Shown one piece after another: positions 21,356 through 27,741 of a stretch of DNA of 27,741 nt. The notes below the pieces were generated by a model. The model saw nothing but the letters and a program-made list of their open reading frames with translations. It was not told the origin of the DNA and did not search any database. The stretch is from Zoopage sp. CT-All (Eukaryota > Zoopagomycota > Zoopagomycetes > Zoopagales > Zoopagaceae), in NCBI GenBank assembly GCA_004114245.1, contig QZWS01000089.1, positions 1 through 27,741 on the forward strand, read 5' to 3'. How positions within the stretch are numbered: position 1 is the stretch's first letter; every line of letters starts with the position of its first letter. The position numbers and the translations under genes were made by a program.

Positions 21356-23396
21356 CCTGCTTGCTGCTACTGTGGTGCTGGTCGCCGTCAGCAGCCGGGT
21401 CTTTGCCGCCGGTCCGTTCACCCACCTAGTGTCTAAAATCCTGCCTGAGGCAACCACAAGGTCCGGTCCAGCCAATCGCCATCCAGAAGTCACTGCAAAT
21501 AGCGCTCTGCCACCAACTACTGCGACTGCAACCACTACCACGACCACTTCAATTCTACCTGCATCCTCCAAGACAGAAACCACTACAACTGGCAATTCCA
21601 ACGCACCCCCACGCCCGAAAAATTACACACCCCCCTATAGCTCCGCTAATAGAAAAGAGGCCGCGATAGGATCTGACGGCGCTGGGATCCTGAATGACCG
21701 TGGCGTACTCAGACCCAATGCCAAACTCCCCAACAACGTTTATGCTGTATCGGATATCCAGGGCGAACTCGGCCTGTTCATCGATACCATTGAACATGCC
21801 AATCTTGCAATTGTCGAGCCCTCATCCGTCAAGCCCTCATCCGTCAAGCCCTCGTCCGTCAAGCCCGCATCCGCCAAGTCAGGCGGGGATTGCGCCAACT
21901 GGCGTATCAACTTGCGCACGCATGTTGAGAAGAATCTGAAGTCTTCTCCCAAGAGGTCCAACTTGCGCAAGTATGATGGCGATTATCTGAAACATCCTCT
22001 CGATCGCATCAAGCGTTTCATTGAAGCGGAATGGGCTAATGCGTCAGATTGTATTGAATGGATCGGCAAGGAGGCTGTTCTCGTTATCGCAGGCAATATT
22101 TTCGGCGGCGGTCCTTACAGCAAAGGCCTGGTGCATTTCCTCATGGCGCTGCGTGAAAAAGCCCGAGTTGCGGGTGGGGATGTCGTGATTATTCTCGGCA
22201 ACCACGACATGGGCGTGTTTGTGCATGACGATGCGATGGCCAGCCGCATTGACCTAGCCCAGTTTGCAACAGACGAAAAAAAGTGGATGCGCTTCCTCGA
22301 ATTGGAGTATAGATCCGAGTACCGGACGAAAGGGAATCCCTTTGAGCTAAAGAGCGAGAGTACTTCTTCGTCTGCGGAGGACAGCAATGTCAAAAGTACA
22401 ACCAAAGAAACGCTACAACGTAAGAACAGCAAAGGCAAGAGCAAGATGAGAGACAATCATTCGTCTATGGAAGATGAAAGCACAGCACAAAAGGATCCTT
22501 CCTTGCCTGCGGAGGACAAAGACAAGGGCAAAGCGAGAGACAATTCGCCATCTAATGAAGATGAGAAAGACGAAAAGGTGGTTTTAACAGCTAAAGAGTA
22601 CAATGAACTCTCTGCGCTCCGGAGAGAATTGAAGATTCGTCGCCGCGACTGGCTCCTTAACAATCTCCAAATCAACCCGCTGATTGCCGCGCAAATCGGA
22701 CCTTATTTGTTCGCACATGCTGGGCTCTTAACCTACGATAATGTGGGGCCTAATGTGCAAGCACTGAACGCCGCGGCAAAGCAAAAGTTCAAAGAACTCG
22801 TGGATCCAACTACAAAAGAGTCAAAACGAACTGCTATTCGTAAATTTTTTGATGAGCATATCAAGCACAGGCAGTATTCCGATAAGGCCATTGTCAAAGA
22901 CTTTATTACGAACGAGCGTATCAGAATAAGTGAAACAACACAGGGGCGGGCCAAGAAGATCGAATTATCCGAGTCTCAGAATACGGAACTCCAAACCAAG
23001 GCCGTGGAGGCAGTCTGTGCCAAGGTCATTGCTGCGCTACTGTCGAATCAAGCCAAGCGCCTCATTGTGGGACGTACGCAGACTGACACTCGCAAAGTGA
23101 AGACGTCGTGCGGAGGCAAAGTGATCTTTATCAACGTTGGGCCCGAATGGTCTCGCAGCATCCCTGGGTATAACCGAGCCTATGTTCATATCGTATTGGG
23201 CGAACCCGATAAGGATGCGAGTCCAAGTATTTCGGTCATTGAGCAGGAGCCGATGGACTTGAAGCCCACTGATTCAACTCTGAGCCAATCGGAAAAAGGT
23301 GGTTCAACGTCGAGGAAGCTAAAATGGAATGATCCCGAGCAGCTGCCTCCTTTGGGCAAGGATAGGGAGCTAGGGTGGGCCGAGATAGATTTGTGA
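21336..23396 (+). CDS. Secreted phosphoesterase paralogue, copy B, probably catalytically dead
   Basis: Single exon, 686 residues, tandem paralogue of the gene at 18819-20954. It has the same signal peptide (LLAATVVLVAV), Thr-rich stalk, phosphoesterase fold, charged insert and C-terminal PPLGKDR motif. The frame is intact and the fold-defining blocks are well kept (VHFLMALR, GNHDMGVFVHD, INPLIAAQIGPYLF). Key motifs are altered: motif I is SDIQGE (D140, Q142), the GDILD of copy A is GNIFG (N254, G257), and the VGH of copy A is VGR (R580). GNHD (288-291) and AHAG (H461) remain. Loss of the bridging Asp and of the last His suggests a pseudoenzyme kept for binding or structure. A PSSVK repeat lengthens one loop. 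The start at 21336 was chosen for the signal peptide and shared leader. Confidence 0.82.
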   Translation: MRTATAILLAATVVLVAVSSRVFAAGPFTHLVSKILPEATTRSGPANRHPEVTANSALPPTTATATTTTTTSILPASSKTETTTTGNSNAPPRPKNYTPPYSSANRKEAAIGSDGAGILNDRGVLRPNAKLPNNVYAVSDIQGELGLFIDTIEHANLAIVEPSSVKPSSVKPSSVKPASAKSGGDCANWRINLRTHVEKNLKSSPKRSNLRKYDGDYLKHPLDRIKRFIEAEWANASDCIEWIGKEAVLVIAGNIFGGGPYSKGLVHFLMALREKARVAGGDVVIILGNHDMGVFVHDDAMASRIDLAQFATDEKKWMRFLELEYRSEYRTKGNPFELKSESTSSSAEDSNVKSTTKETLQRKNSKGKSKMRDNHSSMEDESTAQKDPSLPAEDKDKGKARDNSPSNEDEKDEKVVLTAKEYNELSALRRELKIRRRDWLLNNLQINPLIAAQIGPYLFAHAGLLTYDNVGPNVQALNAAAKQKFKELVDPTTKESKRTAIRKFFDEHIKHRQYSDKAIVKDFITNERIRISETTQGRAKKIELSESQNTELQTKAVEAVCAKVIAALLSNQAKRLIVGRTQTDTRKVKTSCGGKVIFINVGPEWSRSIPGYNRAYVHIVLGEPDKDASPSISVIEQEPMDLKPTDSTLSQSEKGGSTSRKLKWNDPEQLPPLGKDRELGWAEIDL
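21819..21878 (+). repeat. 15-base tandem repeat (PSSVK) x4 in copy B
   Basis: Four in-frame units of the type CCCTCATCCGTCAAG at 21819, 21834, 21849 and 21864; the last has diverged to PASAK. Copy A has no counterpart at this site (it reads AIVKKDGE). The insertion follows the VSDIQGE motif I region of the phosphoesterase fold. Confidence 0.92.
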
Positions 23397-23524
23397 GAGG
23401 CAAGCAACTGCAAACGTTGTGTGGCTCTTTACCATGCAGCTCAAGATTGTTGTCAATACACAGCAGCAACAGTCAGCATAACGCTGAATCAATCCTGCCC
23501 TAATCCACCCTCGCTTATACTGCA

Positions 23525-24652
23525 ATGCCGATCGCCACAGAAGAGAAGGAACAGCTGCACGCAAACGAACATGCATGCGTGAAAGGACAGAAGCGTGCGG
23601 GCGAAGCGGGCGGCGACTGCAGGCTTTCGCGGCCAAAGTCGCTCCCAGCGCAGTTCATGGCGCCCCTCGACCGCCTGGCCCATCTCTTCCAACCCTCCTC
23701 GGCAGAATCCTGGCAATCGGATGCCGACACCTGCTTGAGGAGGCTGAGGCGGCTCAGCTCCATGTACGCCGTCCTCATACCCGTGCATCAGGCCTACGAA
23801 GAGCTCGTCGACTACGTGACGTCCACCAAGCGCTTTGCGAATGACGACTTGGTGTTTCACATCACCGATGTGCTGCGCGCATTGTCACGAAGACGATCGC
23901 TGATGCGTGGCGAGGTTCTCGACGCCATATCCGGAGAGGTATCTGTGCTCGTGCGCGATTTGATACAATTCCTGCAGGATCTAGTGAAGCAGGGCGCGTT
24001 CGTGCGGAAGCTGTTCAGCAGAAAGAACAACAAACGGCGCGGGCGGCTGCGGGAGCGGATGGAGGAGGCAGATGTTCGGGTGCGGTTCTTCGTCAGGGTT
24101 CGTCCGGCCTCGCACATGACGTTCGATGCGGGCTTGGATCTGCGCGCCGAGGAAAGTGTTCAGCCGCTGCCTTCCAGCGACGTGCGCCACGACAAGGCGC
24201 ATCGGGACCTGAATCTCCTCCCACTGGACCCAAATGCCCCGTTTGCAGGAGGGGCCGTGCTGCAAAGTCCGACGGCCAGCAACGCTGCTGAGCCCCCAGC
24301 AAGGCACCTCCGATCAACGAAATCTGGAAGCTTTCTAGACATCCAGATGCATGACGGCACGGAGGCTGGGATCGCGATGTTTTTACCGAGTCATCGTGAG
24401 CCAAGCAGCGGGATGAAATCGCGCAAGGGGAGTCGAACGTCGACCCGGTCGCATCGGTCACATAAGGACCGCGATGATATGGCGCGGATGCAAGAGATGG
24501 GCAAAGACAAGGTTAATGGATGGTTGGCTGGAGTCGACGTCGGAGATGCGTCAGCAATGGACGATCCCAATCCCCCGCTTATCGAGGCGGATGAATGCGC
24601 GTCCTTGGCTGGCACTGACAGTTTGGTCGCTGACTCTGCCGGCGCTACATAA
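23525..24652 (+). CDS. Unrecognised protein with N-terminal helical bundle
   Basis: Single exon, 375 residues, no signal peptide. Residues about 40-195 look all-helical: amphipathic segments with regular Leu/Val spacing (RLRRLSSMYAVLIPVHQAYE, then VLVRDLIQFLQDLV, then FVRKLFSRKNNKRRGRL, then RMEEADVRVRFFV). The order, a long helix, a short basic linker and a final helix ending in an aromatic pair, is reminiscent of the MLKL/Cas-adaptor type four-helix bundles found at the N-terminus of fungal kinases and other signalling proteins, but no kinase or other domain follows. Residues 200-375 are polar and probably disordered, with SRTSTRSHRSHKDRDD and an acidic end. The frame is clearly coding in composition. 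Function is unknown, and the fold suggestion is inference from pattern alone. Confidence 0.7.
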   Translation: MPIATEEKEQLHANEHACVKGQKRAGEAGGDCRLSRPKSLPAQFMAPLDRLAHLFQPSSAESWQSDADTCLRRLRRLSSMYAVLIPVHQAYEELVDYVTSTKRFANDDLVFHITDVLRALSRRRSLMRGEVLDAISGEVSVLVRDLIQFLQDLVKQGAFVRKLFSRKNNKRRGRLRERMEEADVRVRFFVRVRPASHMTFDAGLDLRAEESVQPLPSSDVRHDKAHRDLNLLPLDPNAPFAGGAVLQSPTASNAAEPPARHLRSTKSGSFLDIQMHDGTEAGIAMFLPSHREPSSGMKSRKGSRTSTRSHRSHKDRDDMARMQEMGKDKVNGWLAGVDVGDASAMDDPNPPLIEADECASLAGTDSLVADSAGAT

Positions 24653-24966
24653 TTGATGGCATCTCCATGAGTGTGGTGGCGCCAGTTGGCTATGCAAGCA
24701 TTAGCGTGTGCCCATGATTATTGTAATCCAACTAATACATATATGTATGCATACGAAGCTCAATTCCAAATAATGACATTTATATGCAATGTTACAAGCA
24801 CATCATTCGAAATAGTGGTCATCTCCGATCCACATCGGGATCGTCGAGCTTTTCGGCGGTCAAGCGCGAATGCTGCCAGTCAAGGCGAGCATTATTTACC
24901 CACCAATAGCTCGATTTCCCACGCGCTGCAGCGCTTTTCGATACCTAATTATGCTTGTTACTATAA
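24653..24966. other. Intergenic spacer between convergent genes
   Basis: 314 bases between the stop of the helical protein gene and the stop of the INTS9-like gene. It contains an AT-rich near-palindromic run around 24738-24754 (ACATATATGTATGCAT). No gene or convincing terminator signal is seen. Confidence 0.45.
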
Positions 24967-26771
24967 TCAATGCGATTCTGGAGCACTTGCTGCTGACGAG
25001 AGCCAAACAATTGCCTTGGCGTTGCAGTCGTGAATCAGACCGGTGATGTCAATTGTCTCGCGATCTCTGTAAACGTGATTGGTGATTGTTGCAGGCAATG
25101 ACTGCAGAATGGCATCCCACGAACAGTCTGACAAGAGCGGCAGAAGCCAGTAAGCCGGAGGGGCCGAAATATCACGCTGAGCCACTGAGGCATATATGAT
25201 TCGACCAAGCTCGTCAGGTCTGAGGCGCAATTCCAGAGCTGGGTGGTTCATGGCGCACTGAAACGGCGCCAATGAATGATCCAGCATCATGGGTGTGAAA
25301 GAAGAGTCCTCTAAGCAAAATATCAGCTACAGCTGATCGCTAAGATGGGCGCAAACCTAAATAGAATACGGCGTGGTTGGATTTGCTACGCCACCAACGC
25401 AACAGCGATGTCACATCGCTCGACGTCCCCGCGCAACCAGTGACCATGGATTGAAAGTCAGAAGCGAATACAACGCAGGGATGGCCGGTGAATGAGCGAA
25501 CGAATTCTTGGTCTTGCACACCGAGCGGGCAGAATGCCACTCGGCCGGAGTTGACAAGAAGCTCGATGGTCGGACTCTCGGGGACGTAAATTCTCCGGCG
25601 ATGAGGATCGCTCATCCTAGGCATGGTTCAGTACAAATCGGATTATAAGCTGGGCATATGCACCATTCGCCAAACACTTCAGCGTGAGTGTGAAACGCGT
25701 CTGCCTCAGCGCCGAGCACCAGAAACTTTACTGTCCCCAGACCGTTCGAGGCCACAAGACGAAACAGCAAGTCGAGGAAATCAAAATGCACGGATTGCAG
25801 CATTTGCGATACGATGAGGGCAGATCCACCGCCTTGGAGAACGTCGACGACCGACCTTGCGATGTGTGCGGCATCTTCTCGGGCTTTATTTGTTCCATTG
25901 CTGGACAGTCCAAGCTCGCTCATGACGATATTCACAGGGATGGTGCACGGCGAGGGTGCAGTGATGCGAGGATCGAAGGGTCTGGCGACGAGATCCGTTG
26001 CAATCGACGATGCCGAGAGCACATTCACCTAGACCAGAATAAGATTAGCGCAGATGGCGTGCTCGCAAACGTCGACGCCGAGCTGGGATATCCTCCAGTT
26101 GGCCGAGCCGAGCGAGAGTCCGGATGGGAACGGCGTAAAGCTCACGATGTCCAGCGACTTTCAACGCGTCAGCTCTTCGCCACAAGCGATATGCGCAGCA
26201 GCCTACAAATGATTCGCAGTACGAAACCGTTTGAATGACGTCGAAAACGGCGTCAGCATCGTTCGGGAGGAGGCTTGCTGGCGGTGACGTGGAGGGCTGG
26301 GGCCAGTGGGCTCGTTCAAGGTCGTCAAGGGTGATTTCTGCAGCCACCATTCTTGCTTCGCTCCATTCACGCGCCATTGCCCGTACTGTCTCCCTGGCAA
26401 ACATGCTAAAGCGTCTAATGCGATGAAGAGGAAGTGCACAATACCGCGCAAACGTCATTGTCGGAAGCGTTGACAGCACAATGCCGCGGAACCCAGCCTG
26501 GTGCAGAAACGGCAGGGCGAGTGCTTTTCGCGCATCAGAAAGCAGAATCACGTCTGCTGTGCGAGCGAGCTCCAGTAGGGCCGTGTCAACGGGTGGCCAG
26601 GCTGGCTGCTGAGCTTGAAGCGGCGCGTCGACTATGACAGACATGCTCGACGAGGGATCCAGCGGGAGAACGAGCTGCACATGCGCCCAGCAATGCACCC
26701 CTTGGCCGTAGACTGTCTTGAGGCAGGCATTAGCGGAGATGGTTTGCCTTGAAGAAGTTTACTGCTTGCAT
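24967..26771 (-). CDS. INTS9: Integrator complex subunit 9-like protein (inactive MBL/beta-CASP fold)
   Basis: INTS9 is the non-catalytic metallo-beta-lactamase/beta-CASP partner of the INTS11 nuclease in Integrator, which cleaves nascent snRNA and other RNA polymerase II transcripts. Minus-strand exons: 26771-26763, 26716-26207, 26157-26071, 26028-25664, 25616-25357 and 25310-24967 (introns 46, 49, 42, 47 and 46 bases, all GT-AG), 524 residues against about 650 in animals. Matches to animal INTS9 are ADVILLSDARKALALPFL, FTPFPSGLSLGSANW (near residue 180), GGGSALIV, VFGEW joined to RRRIYVPE, and TGHPCVVF (367-374). No HxHxDH zinc motif is present, as expected for INTS9 and unlike INTS11 or CPSF73. 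CPSF100 is the nearest alternative, but the order of blocks fits INTS9. The first coding exon is only three codons. The C-terminal domain looks shortened. Confidence 0.82.
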
Positions 26772-27741
26772 TGATTAAACTTTAATGCCACTCGTGTTCA
26801 ATTGCTATGACGTCAGATTTGATTGGCAGGGCGTGCAAATTGATATTTCGGTCTGCGTTTGTGGGATGTTTAATATTAGGGTGTTTGCACAACACCATTC
26901 TGGTTCCATTCTGATAAGCGTGATGGCATGACAATGATATGAGATGACCACAATGGCCATAGGCTTGATCTTGGGTCAGGTCTGTCCAGCCCCCTCTAGC
27001 AGGTGGAGGATGCTGAAGAACTTGGGGATGAATGAGTCACGTGTGACAGATTTGATACTGCCCTTGTATAAGAGTATGAGGTTGTAGTGGGCAGTGCTTG
27101 TTGTCATGGCAGTATGTTTTTGGCAGTCACCTAACTATTAACTCATTGGAAAGGAATACACTAGTAGTGTGCACAAATAGAATAACAATTTGACTGTAAA
27201 ATAAACACCACTATGCAAAGCAATATACCCTGCTTCTGCACCCCCTCCACCATCAATTACAGGTAGTATACAAGAGGGAGTAAACTTTCTAGTTGTTGAG
27301 GAGCACTACAACTTAGTACTATAGATTAATTGCCATAAGCCATGAATGTTTTTATTTTTAGTCTAACTCATGGCCCATTGCAAGTTTGTCATGTTTAAAA
27401 AAAATATTAAGTCTGACTTGTAACTCATTGCAATTCTATCTTAATACTTGCTACATAGGCCTATTGTACCACAAAGGCCAGATCCTTTGGCAATCTGTTA
27501 TATTTCAGACTAAGCAGGAATAGAAAAGAAACTACATCCTCTATGTGCTACTATATAGTACAACTACTCTTGCCTAACATTCTCTGTCTTTGCCCATTAC
27601 TGGACTTACCCTTCTATGAGCATGCTGGTAGAGATGCTAAAATAGCCAAAGAGTGTACAAGGGCCAACCACCTAACCCTGCCAAGTGGACCAAGGTTGGT
27701 CCAACAGAGCACAGACTACAAGCCAACATATGCTAGGTATA
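26772..27741. other. AT-rich intergenic region, no gene seen
   Basis: 970 bases upstream of INTS9 with no supported open frame. Composition turns AT-rich from about 26750 and resembles 1-130 and 18120-18560. Short recurring words are present (TAACTCATTG near 27138 and 27421, AACTCATGGCCCATTGCAAG near 27364), perhaps remnants of an old repeat. The first ~150 bases presumably carry the INTS9 promoter; a TGACGTCA sequence lies at about 26808-26815. Confidence 0.45.
26808..26815. promoter_or_regulatory. TGACGTCA palindrome upstream of INTS9 (CRE/bZIP-type site)
   Basis: The perfect 8-base palindrome TGACGTCA, the consensus CRE site bound by ATF/CREB-type bZIP factors, lies about 37 bases upstream of the INTS9 start codon. 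The match is seen directly; a regulatory role is inferred from its position. Confidence 0.45.

Noticed and set aside
25684-26238. Plus-strand open frame of 184 codons
   Set aside because: It is antisense to exons of the INTS9-like gene, which has a consistent protein match across splice sites.

Overview
The window is nuclear DNA of a eukaryote, most likely an early-diverging fungus; Zoopagomycota/Kickxellomycotina is my best guess, from gene content only. The genes are intron-split, and 27 introns could be placed from protein homology and splice signals. They are only 41-61 bases long, and several carry a CTAAC/CTGAC-like branch site. The gene set combines a QDE-1/Rdp1-class RNA-dependent RNA polymerase and a fungal-looking secreted tyrosinase with a subunit of Integrator, a complex missing from the well-studied yeasts and moulds but kept in some basal fungal lineages. 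No tRNA, rRNA, transposon, CRISPR array or prokaryotic operon was seen.

Layout, left to right. 1-474: AT-rich leader with no gene. 475-4302 (+): splicing factor SF3B3/RSE1, 5 exons. 4420-6020 (-): tyrosinase with signal peptide and GPI-like tail, 3 exons. 6636-10264 (+): VPS41 of the HOPS complex, 13 exons, two of its introns with non-GT donors. 10355-11338 (-): peroxisomal urate oxidase, divergent from 11422-12045 (+): complex I subunit NDUFS7/PSST. 12217-13054 (+): triosephosphate isomerase. 13142-14739 (-): Ser-rich protein ending in a CENP-C/Mif2-type motif, divergent across 60 bases from 14800-18071 (+): RNA-dependent RNA polymerase. 18819-20954 and 21336-23396 (+): two tandem, intronless, secreted calcineurin-like phosphoesterase paralogues, the second with broken catalytic motifs. 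23525-24652 (+): unrecognised helical protein. 24967-26771 (-): INTS9-like Integrator subunit, 6 exons. 26772-27741: AT-rich, no gene seen.

The left two thirds (475-18071) is dense and mostly housekeeping. Convergent gene ends there are about 90-120 bases apart, and divergent starts can be as little as 60-83 bases apart. The right third is looser: AT-rich spacers, a lineage-specific tandem duplication with expanding low-complexity repeats, and unknown proteins. The observations most worth following are the phosphoesterase/pseudophosphoesterase pair, the RdRP and CENP-C-like genes sharing one tiny promoter, the INTS9 gene with a 9-base first coding exon, and the non-canonical VPS41 introns.
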